Source: Faecalibacterium sp. UBA1771 (lineage in GTDB: Bacteria > Bacillota > Clostridia > Oscillospirales > Ruminococcaceae). From it: a DNA stretch of 15,429 nt. Within the stretch, counting starts at the first letter, position 1; every line of letters begins with the position of its first letter. A program made the position numbers and the translations under genes. Location of the stretch: positions 1-15,429 of the forward strand of contig DCGT01000045.1 in the NCBI GenBank assembly GCA_002315315.1, in the 5' to 3' direction. Below the pieces are notes generated by a model. That model was not told the DNA's origin and searched no databases. It saw nothing but the letters and a program-made list of their open reading frames with translations. Shown here one piece after another: positions 6,366 through 13,310 of this stretch.

Positions 6366-6866
6366 ATGAATAAATATTTTGCCGATATTGAAATAGACGG
6401 ATACGGTATCGTTACCGTAGAGCTTGACAACGAAGCAGCTCCCAAAACAGTGAAAAATTTTGTGGAGCTTTCAAAGAACGGATTTTACAACGGCTTGACT
6501 TTTCACCGCATTATTAAGGGCTTTATGATGCAGGGCGGAGACCCTCTCGGCAACGGAATGGGCGGCTCCGATAAAAATATAGTCGGTGAATTCAGGATGA
6601 ACGGATTTGACAATCCGATTTCGCACAAGCGTGGAGCAATTTCCATGGCGAGGTCGATGTCTCCCAACAGTGCCAGCTCGCAGTTCTTTATTGTTCATGA
6701 GGACGCGACTTTTCTTGACGGTCAGTATGCGGCATTCGGAAATGTTGTCAATGGAATTGAGGTTGTAGACAGCGTTTGCGATAATGCAAAGCCGGTCGAT
6801 GACAACGGAACAATCCGTTCTGTCGATCAACCCGTAATAGTCGAAATAAAAATCAGAGAAGAATAA
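6366..6866 (+). CDS. Cyclophilin-type peptidyl-prolyl cis-trans isomerase
   Basis: Catalyses proline isomerisation during protein folding. At 166 residues it is a bare cyclophilin domain without signal peptide, so cytosolic. Seen: FHRIIKGFMMQGGD (catalytic Arg48, Gln56), GDPLGNGMGGSD, SMSPNSASSQFFI (98-109) and FLDGQYAAFG (116-125), where Phe116 replaces the Trp of eukaryotic cyclophilin A, as in many bacterial enzymes, which usually means low cyclosporin affinity. ATG 6366 lies 8 bases after GAAGGA. It is placed behind the aldolase gene across a terminator and followed by its own hairpin. Confidence 0.93.
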   Translation: MNKYFADIEIDGYGIVTVELDNEAAPKTVKNFVELSKNGFYNGLTFHRIIKGFMMQGGDPLGNGMGGSDKNIVGEFRMNGFDNPISHKRGAISMARSMSPNSASSQFFIVHEDATFLDGQYAAFGNVVNGIEVVDSVCDNAKPVDDNGTIRSVDQPVIVEIKIREE

Positions 6867-6874
6867 TCTGTGTT

Positions 6875-6935
6875 AAAGACATTTTCGGTAATTATTTATT
6901 GTCGTAAATGTCTTTTGAATTTTAATATTTTTTTA
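6875..6935 (+). terminator. Terminator after the cyclophilin gene
   Basis: AAAGACATTT (6875-6884) and AAATGTCTTT (6906-6915) form a 10-bp stem around a 21-base AT-rich loop, followed by TGAATTTT and, a little further, a run of seven to eight T. Confidence 0.65.
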
Positions 6936-6972
6936 ATAATTTATCTGCTGTTTTCTTAAAGACGAAGAGATA

Positions 6973-6978
6973 TATAAT
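6973..6978 (+). promoter_or_regulatory. Candidate -10 element of the glycosyltransferase gene
   Basis: A perfect TATAAT lies 45 bases ahead of the start codon. No good -35 is seen at 16-18 bases upstream (T-rich only), so the call is tentative. Confidence 0.35.
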
Positions 6979-7022
6979 TCGGAAATACAGGGACATATAA
7001 AATATTTTTTTCGGAGTCAATT

Positions 7023-8294
7023 GTGGAAACAGTAGAAATAGTAAATAAAATTATTACGTCAGTTTTTGCCGTGTGTTATTTTTATCAGTTTGTTTATATT
7101 GCGGTTTCATTGTTAAAAAAGAAAAGAATAGAAGATACATCGCGTAATCTCGGAAAATATGCCGTGCTGATATGCGCAAGGAACGAGCAGACGGTAATCG
7201 GGGATTTACTCGACAGTATCGCGAATCAGATTTACCCATCCGACTTGATTGTTCCGTTTGTCATTGCAGATAATTGTACCGATGATACGGCGGAAATGGC
7301 ACGAAATTTCGGTGCTGTTGTATATGAGCGCTTTGATAGTGAGAATATCGGTAAAGGATACGCACTGAATGAACTGCTTGGCTGTATCGGAAGGGATTAT
7401 CCCGATGAATTTGACGGGTATTTCATATTTGATGCCGATAACGTTTTGTCTCCAGACTATATTTCCGAAATAAATTCAATGCTGGTAAACGGCAGTGATA
7501 TCGTGACAGGATACAGAAACAGTAAAAATTACGACAGCAACTGGATAAGCGCCGGATATGCACTATGGTTTCTGCGCGAGAGCCGTTTTTTGAATAATGC
7601 GCGTTATCTTATCGGGAGCAGCTGCGCCGTTTCGGGAACAGGTTTTGTGTTTAGCCGCAGGATTTTTGACAAGATAAAAAGCTGGGAATATTATCTGCTC
7701 ACCGAGGATATCGAATTCTCGGTAGATATGATTACGAGCGGGGAACGAATAGACTATTGCGATACTGCCGAGTTGTACGATGAGCAACCGTTTGATTTCA
7801 GACAGTCCTGCCGTCAGAGACTTCGTTGGTCGAGAGGATATCTGCAGGTTTTCGGTCGATACGGCAAAAAACTGCTGCACGGTATTACACACGGAAGCTT
7901 TTCATGCTTTGATATGACTATGACTACCATGCCTGCATTTTTGCTGTCATCGCTGTCGATTGTACTGAGTCTTTTAATAGGCGTATTCGGAGGGGCTACC
8001 GGCGGAAGCATAATGACAGCGGTGAGGTTGATAGTAAAGCTTGCGATTAACGCATATCTGATGCTGTATTCGGTAGGCTTGCTGACTACTGTCAGCGAAT
8101 GGAACAGAATCCAAACCGATTCACTGCGAAAAATTTTTTATACATTTACATTCCCGATATTTATGTTCACTTATATTCCGATATCACTCGTTTCTCTTTT
8201 TTACCGTCCGGAATGGAAACCGATTGAGCACACATTGTCACTGCGGAAACTGAGCGATAAATATCGAGATGTCGGAAAAACTGCACTGAAATAA
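7023..8294 (+). CDS. Membrane glycosyltransferase family 2 (processive, cellulose/hyaluronan-synthase-like)
   Basis: Transfers sugars from a nucleotide donor at the inner face of the membrane; donor and acceptor are unknown. The 423-residue protein has one N-terminal membrane segment (about 9-31), a GT-A catalytic domain with NCTDDT (84-89), the metal-binding DADN (137-140), TEDIEFS (227-233, catalytic Asp) and QRLRW (265-269), the QxxRW motif of processive GT2 enzymes, then three or so C-terminal membrane segments (about 302-325, 333-356, 371-394). GTG 7023 follows GGAG (7013-7016) by 6 bases. It is a separate unit from the capEFG genes (terminator and promoter lie between) but is their nearest neighbour on the same strand, so a shared glycan pathway is possible. 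Confidence 0.85.
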   Translation: METVEIVNKIITSVFAVCYFYQFVYIAVSLLKKKRIEDTSRNLGKYAVLICARNEQTVIGDLLDSIANQIYPSDLIVPFVIADNCTDDTAEMARNFGAVVYERFDSENIGKGYALNELLGCIGRDYPDEFDGYFIFDADNVLSPDYISEINSMLVNGSDIVTGYRNSKNYDSNWISAGYALWFLRESRFLNNARYLIGSSCAVSGTGFVFSRRIFDKIKSWEYYLLTEDIEFSVDMITSGERIDYCDTAELYDEQPFDFRQSCRQRLRWSRGYLQVFGRYGKKLLHGITHGSFSCFDMTMTTMPAFLLSSLSIVLSLLIGVFGGATGGSIMTAVRLIVKLAINAYLMLYSVGLLTTVSEWNRIQTDSLRKIFYTFTFPIFMFTYIPISLVSLFYRPEWKPIEHTLSLRKLSDKYRDVGKTALK

Positions 8295-8299
8295 CACTT

Positions 8300-8333
8300 A
8301 ATCTCCGATTTGTTATAAGAACGGAGATTTATT
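8300..8333 (+). terminator. Terminator after the glycosyltransferase gene
   Basis: AATCTCCG (8300-8307) pairs with CGGAGATT (8322-8329) around a 14-base loop, followed by TATTG. The stem is good and the T-tract weak. Confidence 0.55.
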
Positions 8334-8361
8334 GATATATGCAGTCGGAAATTTTTATGCG

Positions 8362-8389
8362 TTGACCGAACGGCAAAGCGTGATATAAT
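8362..8389 (+). promoter_or_regulatory. Strong promoter of the capEFG operon
   Basis: TTGACC (8362-8367), a 16-base spacer and TATAAT (8384-8389) with an extended -10 TG at 8381-8382 (TGaTATAAT). This is the best sigma-A-like promoter in the window, about 38 bases ahead of capE. Confidence 0.75.
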
Positions 8390-8426
8390 AATCTGTGTAT
8401 GTAATTTTATGTAACGGAGAAGTATT

Positions 8427-9464
8427 ATGTCACTTTTTTCGGGTAAGACACTTATGATAACCGGCGGCACGGGGTCGTTCGGAAATGCCGTTTTAAACCG
8501 TTTTCTCAAGACCGATATCGGTGAAATCCGCATATTTTCGCGAGACGAAAAGAAGCAGGACGATATGCGTCACGAGTTTCAGGCTAAGATGCCGGAGGCA
8601 GCCGATAAGATTCAATTCTATATCGGAGATGTCAGAGATTTACAGTCGGTTAAGAATGCAATGCACGGTGTAGATTATATTTTCCATGCCGCCGCTTTAA
8701 AGCAGGTTCCGTCCTGCGAGTTTTTCCCGCTTGAAGCGGTCAAGACCAATGTTCTCGGCACCGAGAATGTACTCACTGCGGCAATAGATGAGGGTGTAGA
8801 GACCGTCATCTGCCTTTCTACCGATAAGGCGGCTTATCCCGTCAATGCTATGGGCACGAGCAAGGCGATGATGGAAAAGGTAATAGTTGCAAAGTCCCGT
8901 ACAACCAAGAAGACAAAAATATGCTGTACACGTTACGGAAACGTTATGTGCTCGAGGGGTTCGGTTATTCCTCTTTGGATAGACCAAATCAGAAACGGCA
9001 GCCCGATAACGATTACCGATGGGAGCATGACTCGATTTATTATGTCGCTTGATGAGGCTGTCGACCTTGTTTTGTTTGCATTTGAGCATGGAACCGCAGG
9101 TGATATTCTTGTTCAAAAGGCTCCTGCCTGCACCATTCAGACACAGGCTGAGGCAGTCTGCGAGCTATTCGGCGGGGACAAAAACAATATTAAGGTAATC
9201 GGAATACGCCACGGCGAGAAGATGTACGAAACACTGCTCACCAATGAGGAATGTGCTCATGCAATAGATATGGGCAATTTCTACCGCGTACCGTGCGACA
9301 GCAGAGGACTTAATTACGACAAATATTTCATCAGCGGGGACTCTGAGCGCAATACGCTCACCGAGTTTAATTCAAATAACACACAGCTTCTTACGCTTGA
9401 ACAGACAAAGGAAAAAATCGCTTCTTTGCAGTATATCAAGGACGAAATGAGTAAAGAACAATGA
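8427..9464 (+). CDS. capE: UDP-N-acetylglucosamine 4,6-dehydratase/5-epimerase, CapE/FnlA type
   Basis: First enzyme of UDP-L-FucNAc synthesis: it dehydrates UDP-GlcNAc at C4/C6 and epimerises C5 to a 4-keto sugar, using bound NADP. The 345-residue extended-SDR protein has the dinucleotide motif GGTGSFG (13-19), GDVRD (67-71), HAAALKQVP (87-95), and LSTDKAAYPVNAMGTSK (130-146), where Met142 occupies the place of the usual catalytic Tyr of YxxxK, with Lys146; FnlA/CapE enzymes have this Met, unlike FlaA1-type dehydratases. RHGEKMYETLL also fits the family. ATG 8427 lies behind ACGGAG. Its TGA overlaps the ATG of the next gene (ATGA). The capF-capG context makes the assignment secure. Confidence 0.93.
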   Translation: MSLFSGKTLMITGGTGSFGNAVLNRFLKTDIGEIRIFSRDEKKQDDMRHEFQAKMPEAADKIQFYIGDVRDLQSVKNAMHGVDYIFHAAALKQVPSCEFFPLEAVKTNVLGTENVLTAAIDEGVETVICLSTDKAAYPVNAMGTSKAMMEKVIVAKSRTTKKTKICCTRYGNVMCSRGSVIPLWIDQIRNGSPITITDGSMTRFIMSLDEAVDLVLFAFEHGTAGDILVQKAPACTIQTQAEAVCELFGGDKNNIKVIGIRHGEKMYETLLTNEECAHAIDMGNFYRVPCDSRGLNYDKYFISGDSERNTLTEFNSNNTQLLTLEQTKEKIASLQYIKDEMSKEQ

Positions 9465-10660
9465 AAATACTTGTTACGGGCGCTAACGGTTTTGTCGGCA
9501 GAAACCTTGTCGAAAACCTTGAGAATATAAAAAACGGTAAGAATCGAACAAGACCGAATGTTCAGATTGATGAAATATACTGCTATGATATCAACTCCAC
9601 AGCGGACGAGCTTAAAGAATACTGCTCACAGGCGGACTTTGTTTTTAACCTTGCGGGTGTAAACCGTCCTACAGATCCCTCCGATTTTGTGAAGGGTAAC
9701 TTCGGATTTGCATCCACGCTTATTGATACTCTCGAACAGAGTGGTAGCAAGGCGGCGGTTATGCTTTCCAGCTCGATTCAAGCAACCTTGTCCGGACGTT
9801 TCGGTGACTCAGAATACGGAAGAAGCAAAAGAATGGGCGAAGAGTTGTTCTTCGACTATGCGAACCGAACCGGAAACCGCGTACTGGTCTATCGTTTCCC
9901 GAATCTATTCGGTAAGTGGTGTCGACCGAACTACAACTCTGCGGTGGCGACCTTTTGCAACAACTATGCCAATGATCTGCCGATAACGGTTAACGATCCG
10001 TCGGTAGAGCTGGAGCTTTTGTATATTGATGACCTTATCGAGGAAATGCTCGATGCAATCGAAGGCAGAGAGCATCACTGCGGGTTTGACGGAGTGCAAA
10101 CGATACTGACCGACGGTGGCAGATATTGTGCCGCACCTGTTACTCACCGAGTAACGCTCGGAAGAATTGTTGAGCTTCTTGACAGCTTTAGAGCACAGCC
10201 CGAAACACTCGTAATGCCGTCAATACCGTTCGGAAGCTTTGAAAAGAAGCTGTACAGCACTTATCTTTCATATCTTCCCGAACGTAAGGTATCGTTTAGT
10301 CTTAAAATGAATTGTGACGCAAGAGGCTCATTTACCGAGCTGATGAGAACCGATGACTGCGGACAGTTCAGCGTCAATATCTCAAAGCCCGGCATAACCA
10401 AGGGACAGCATTGGCACAACACGAAGTGGGAGTTTTTCATTGTTGTCAGCGGTCACGGATTGATTCAGCAGAGAAAAATCGGCAGTGATGAGGTTTTAAA
10501 TTTTGATGTTAGCGGTGAAAAGATAGAGGCAGTTCATATGCTGCCGGGATATACGCACAATATAATTAATCTTTCCGATACCGATAATCTTGTCACCGTT
10601 ATGTGGGCAAACGAGAGCTTTGACCCCGAACATCCCGACACATTTGGCGAGCCGGTATAA
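9461..10660 (+). CDS. capF: Bifunctional epimerase/reductase with cupin domain, CapF/FnlB type
   Basis: Second step toward UDP-L-FucNAc: epimerisation of the CapE product by the cupin domain, then NADPH-dependent C4 reduction by the SDR domain, giving the UDP-L-talosamine derivative. The 399-residue protein has GANGFVG (7-13), SSSIQ (103-107) and YGRSK (119-123, catalytic Tyr and Lys) in the SDR part, and a C-terminal cupin (about 280-395) starting MNCDARGSFTELM with metal ligands His317, His319, Glu324 (HWHNTKWE) and His366 (PGYTHNI). It is somewhat longer than the about 370 residues usual for the family. It overlaps capE by 4 bases and has no strong ribosome binding site, so translation is probably coupled. 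Fold and order are diagnostic. Confidence 0.92.
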   Translation: MKILVTGANGFVGRNLVENLENIKNGKNRTRPNVQIDEIYCYDINSTADELKEYCSQADFVFNLAGVNRPTDPSDFVKGNFGFASTLIDTLEQSGSKAAVMLSSSIQATLSGRFGDSEYGRSKRMGEELFFDYANRTGNRVLVYRFPNLFGKWCRPNYNSAVATFCNNYANDLPITVNDPSVELELLYIDDLIEEMLDAIEGREHHCGFDGVQTILTDGGRYCAAPVTHRVTLGRIVELLDSFRAQPETLVMPSIPFGSFEKKLYSTYLSYLPERKVSFSLKMNCDARGSFTELMRTDDCGQFSVNISKPGITKGQHWHNTKWEFFIVVSGHGLIQQRKIGSDEVLNFDVSGEKIEAVHMLPGYTHNIINLSDTDNLVTVMWANESFDPEHPDTFGEPV

Positions 10661-10683
10661 AAAACAGATATAAGGTGAAAAAT

Positions 10684-11826
10684 ATGTCCAAGATAAAATT
10701 AATGACGATTATCGGTACACGTCCCGAAATAATCCGTCTTTCCGAGGTTATCAAAAAGTGTGATAGATATTTTGACCAGATTTTAGTTCATACCGGTCAA
10801 AACTATGACTATGAGCTTAATCAGGTTTTCTTCGAGGATTTGGGACTGCGTGAACCGGATTTCTATCTGAATGCCGTCGGTGCAGATTTGGGCGAGACGG
10901 TCGGCAACGTAATTGCCAAGTCATATAAGCTTATGGCTGAGCAGAAGCCCGATGCCGTTTTGGTGCTCGGAGATACCAACTCCTGTCTATCCGCTTACTC
11001 TGCTAAAAGACTTCATATTCCCATATTTCACATGGAGGCAGGTAACCGTTGCTTTGACGAATGCTTGCCGGAGGAGACCAATCGACGTATAGTTGACCAT
11101 ATTTCCGATATAAATATGTGTTACTCCGAGCACGCTCGCCGTTATCTGAACAGCGAAGGTGTAGCTAAGGAGCGCACCTATGTTACCGGGTCTCCTATGG
11201 CAGAGGTTCTTTATGCCAATCTTGAAAAGATTGAAGCGAGTGATATTCTGAGTCGTCTCGGACTGGAAAAGGGCAAATATATTCTTTTATCGGCTCACCG
11301 TGAGGAAAATATCGACACAGAAGAGAATTTCTTCTCTCTTATGAATGCGGTAAATGCGATGGCTGAGAAATACGATATGCCCATTCTTTATTCCTGCCAT
11401 CCGCGTTCGGCTAAGTTTATCGAACAGAGAGGCTTTGTTTTTGACAGTCGTGTACGACAGCACAAGCCGCTCGGATTCCACGATTACAACAATCTGCAAA
11501 TGAATGCTTTTGCGGTTGTGTCAGACAGCGGCACACTGCCGGAAGAATCTTCATTTTTCCTTTCTGTCGGACATCCTCTGTCGTCTGTATGTATCAGAAC
11601 GTCGACCGAGAGACCGGAAGCGATTGATAAAGGCAACTTTATTATCGCCGGAATTACTACCGAGCAGGTTCTCGGTGCAGTCGATACCGCCGTTATGATG
11701 ACTGAAAACGGAGACTGGGGTATACCCGTCCCAGATTATATTGAGAAAAACGTATCCGTCAAGGCGGTCAAAATTATTCAAAGCTATGTCGGAATAGTAA
11801 ACAAAATGGTATGGAGAAAAAAATAA
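10684..11826 (+). CDS. capG: UDP-N-acetyl-L-talosamine 2-epimerase, CapG/FnlC type
   Basis: Third step: C2 epimerisation to UDP-L-FucNAc. The 380-residue cytosolic protein has the non-hydrolysing UDP-GlcNAc 2-epimerase (WecB) fold: IIGTRPEIIRL (9-19), LVLGDTNS (93-100, Asp97), FHMEAGNR (115-122), LPEETNRRIVDH (128-139), SAHREENID (203-211) and SDSGTLPEES (280-289). By family alone it could be a WecB-type UDP-GlcNAc 2-epimerase; its position directly behind capE and capF argues for CapG. Start: ATG 10684, 6 bases after AAGGTG (10672-10677); GTG 10675 lies inside that site. Its last 16 bases overlap the VanZ-family gene. Confidence 0.9.
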   Translation: MSKIKLMTIIGTRPEIIRLSEVIKKCDRYFDQILVHTGQNYDYELNQVFFEDLGLREPDFYLNAVGADLGETVGNVIAKSYKLMAEQKPDAVLVLGDTNSCLSAYSAKRLHIPIFHMEAGNRCFDECLPEETNRRIVDHISDINMCYSEHARRYLNSEGVAKERTYVTGSPMAEVLYANLEKIEASDILSRLGLEKGKYILLSAHREENIDTEENFFSLMNAVNAMAEKYDMPILYSCHPRSAKFIEQRGFVFDSRVRQHKPLGFHDYNNLQMNAFAVVSDSGTLPEESSFFLSVGHPLSSVCIRTSTERPEAIDKGNFIIAGITTEQVLGAVDTAVMMTENGDWGIPVPDYIEKNVSVKAVKIIQSYVGIVNKMVWRKK

Positions 11827-12293
11827 GAAAATTTTTGAAAATATTTTTTGTGGCTTTGCTGGTTTTTACTTTGATTTTTATTTGGTCAAACTCGCTCAAA
11901 AGCAGAGAGGTATCAAAAGAGCAGAGCGTCAACGTAACAGGCTGGCTGAACAGAGTATTGAGCTTTGCTATAAAAAGTATTCTGTCGCATGAAATAGTTC
12001 GCAAGCTTGCACATTTTGTCGAGTTCGGTGCGCTCGGATTTGAACTGATGATTCTTTGCCGTCTCTATTCAATGAAAAAGATTTGGTATGTAAACATCAT
12101 ATTTATTTCAATGGTATGTGCTCTGACCGACGAAACTCTGCAGATATTCTCCGGAAGAGGTCCGCTTATAAAGGATGTTTGGCTTGACACAGCGGGAACG
12201 GTTTTCGGAATGCTGTTTGCTTTTGCCGTATGTCTGATTATCTCTGAGATTGCGGGCAAAAACAAGAAAAGGATGAAATCAAATGTGGAATAA
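11811..12293 (+). CDS. VanZ-family membrane protein
   Basis: A 160-residue protein with about four membrane segments (8-27, 66-86, 91-107, 126-147). It carries the VanZ-family pattern: RKLAHFVEFGALG (64-76), then TDETLQIFSGRG (106-117) and KDVWLDTAGTVFG (121-133), matching the usual DExxQ...GR...DVxxDxxG. The molecular function of these proteins is not established; a minority member gives low-level teicoplanin resistance, and nothing here links this one to resistance. ATG 11811 lies inside the end of capG (16-base overlap, other frame) with no clear ribosome binding site, so translation likely depends on capG. It overlaps the next gene by 11 bases. Confidence 0.85.
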   Translation: MEKKIRKFLKIFFVALLVFTLIFIWSNSLKSREVSKEQSVNVTGWLNRVLSFAIKSILSHEIVRKLAHFVEFGALGFELMILCRLYSMKKIWYVNIIFISMVCALTDETLQIFSGRGPLIKDVWLDTAGTVFGMLFAFAVCLIISEIAGKNKKRMKSNVE

Positions 12294-12837
12294 GCTGATA
12301 AAGCTGTTGATTGTTCTGTCGATATTCGCATTTGTGCTTTCGGCAGTCGGATGTACTCTGTTCAATATCGTCAATCAAGAAAATAACGGACAGGAAGATT
12401 ATTCATACAACGATTCCGAAAACGAAAAAGCAGACGATATTTCTCTTAGTCCGACGGAAGATAAAAACACCGAGAGCGATGAATCCGAAAATGTTCTCGA
12501 CGAGCGCGGCATTTATACATCAAAGGACGATGTGGCACTCTATATTCATATTTTCGGTCATCTTCCCGATAATTTTGTCAGCAAGGAAGAGGCGCGAGCG
12601 GCAGGCTGGAGCGGCGGCTCTCTCGAGGAATATTTCCCCGACTGCTGTATCGGCGGTGACCGATTCGGAAATTATGAAGGTTTGCTTCCGTATGGACACA
12701 TCTATACCGAATGTGATATTGATACACTCGGGGCATCATCAAGGGGAGCTAAACGTATAGTTTTCTCAGACGACGGTTTGATTTATTATACCGATGATCA
12801 CTATGATTCGTTTACTCTGCTTTATGGTGAGGAGTAG
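12283..12837 (+). CDS. Barnase-like guanyl-preferring ribonuclease, predicted lipoprotein
   Basis: A microbial RNase of the barnase/RNase N1 family, which cleaves single-stranded RNA after G. The 184-residue protein has a signal peptide (basic MWNKLIK, hydrophobic core) ending in AVGC with Cys24 as likely lipid anchor (Ala at -3 is a weak lipobox), a Ser/Asp/Glu-rich spacer (about 32-73) and a barnase domain (about 80-182): HLPDNFVSKEEARAAGW, IGGDRFGNYEGLLP, RIVFSDDGLIYYT, DDHYDSF. All barnase catalytic residues have counterparts: Lys101 (K27), Glu143 (E73), Arg154 (R83), Arg158 (R87), His173 (H102). Barnase of Bacillus is freely secreted; a membrane tether here is inferred. ATG 12283 follows AGGA by 9-10 bases. 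The barstar-like gene begins one base after its stop. Confidence 0.92.
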   Translation: MWNKLIKLLIVLSIFAFVLSAVGCTLFNIVNQENNGQEDYSYNDSENEKADDISLSPTEDKNTESDESENVLDERGIYTSKDDVALYIHIFGHLPDNFVSKEEARAAGWSGGSLEEYFPDCCIGGDRFGNYEGLLPYGHIYTECDIDTLGASSRGAKRIVFSDDGLIYYTDDHYDSFTLLYGEE

Positions 12838-12838
12838 T

Positions 12839-13114
12839 ATGGAAATAATTATTCTTGATGGAAATAAGATGACAAACCTTGAAGCTGCTCACCGTTATAT
12901 TGCCAAAACGATGAGGTTCAGTGAATATTTCAAGCCGAATCTCGATTCACTTGCCGATTATCTGTCGGAGCTGTCGGATGATGTAGTGGTAATACTGACC
13001 GACTCTTTTTCCGTGAGCAGAAATCTGGGTATTGACGGCGACCGACTTTTACGGGTGTTTTTCGAGATGTCATCGCGTAAAAATTCGTTTACCTTTATTG
13101 TAAAAAACGACTGA
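12839..13114 (+). CDS. Barstar-like ribonuclease inhibitor
   Basis: The cytosolic inhibitor that would protect the cell from the RNase encoded just upstream. At 91 residues it matches barstar in length and layout: beta strand EIIILDG, then SEYFKPNLDSLADYL (28-42) aligning with barstar PEYYGENLDALWDCL, so Tyr30 and Asp40 correspond to barstar Tyr29 and the key Asp39; Glu76 in RVFFEMSS corresponds to Glu76. Barstar Trp38 is Ala39 here. The start is ATG 12839, one base after the RNase stop, with GAGGAG (12829-12834) inside the end of the RNase gene; an in-frame ATG at 12794 would lie deep in that gene. Adjacency and coupled translation support a pair. Confidence 0.92.
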   Translation: MEIIILDGNKMTNLEAAHRYIAKTMRFSEYFKPNLDSLADYLSELSDDVVVILTDSFSVSRNLGIDGDRLLRVFFEMSSRKNSFTFIVKND

Positions 13115-13140
13115 AAACAACAAATAAAATATAATTCAAG

Positions 13141-13176
13141 ACACTTTACGAAAAATTTTTTGTAAAGTGTTTTTTT
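13141..13176 (+). terminator. Strong terminator of the capEFG-VanZ-barnase-barstar operon
   Basis: ACACTTTAC (13141-13149) and GTAAAGTGT (13162-13170), extendable through A/T pairs to a nearly continuous 15-bp stem, are followed by six T. It ends the only unit without an internal terminator since 8362, supporting one transcript for six genes. Confidence 0.88.
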
Positions 13177-13272
13177 ATGCTATAGATAGCAAAACAAACC
13201 ATATTTTTTAAAAATCATAATATTTTATATTAATTATATATAAAAAATAGTATATTATGATATTTATGAATC

Positions 13273-13292
13273 AATATATCATTTGATATATT
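13273..13292. promoter_or_regulatory. Perfect 20-base inverted repeat ahead of the carboxylesterase gene
   Basis: AATATATCA-TT-TGATATATT: 9-base arms with a 2-base centre, 18 bases ahead of the start codon and downstream of TATA-rich sequence (13245-13256) that could hold the -10. The symmetry and placement fit a repressor operator, but the region is very AT-rich, so chance is a real alternative. Confidence 0.35.
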
Positions 13293-13310
13293 TATTGAAA
13301 GGAAGAAAAT

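Noticed and set aside
11811..12293. VanZ-family gene as glycopeptide resistance determinant
   Set aside because: No vanA/vanB-type ligase, dehydrogenase or dipeptidase is present; most VanZ-family proteins are unrelated to resistance.
12283..13114. Barnase as the C-terminal toxin of a polymorphic or contact-dependent toxin system
   Set aside because: There is no long delivery domain, WXG or LXG region; only a signal peptide and short spacer precede the RNase domain.
13179..13190. Short palindrome GCTAT-AG-ATAGC after the operon terminator
   Set aside because: Five-base arms in AT-rich DNA are expected by chance and no function is suggested by position.
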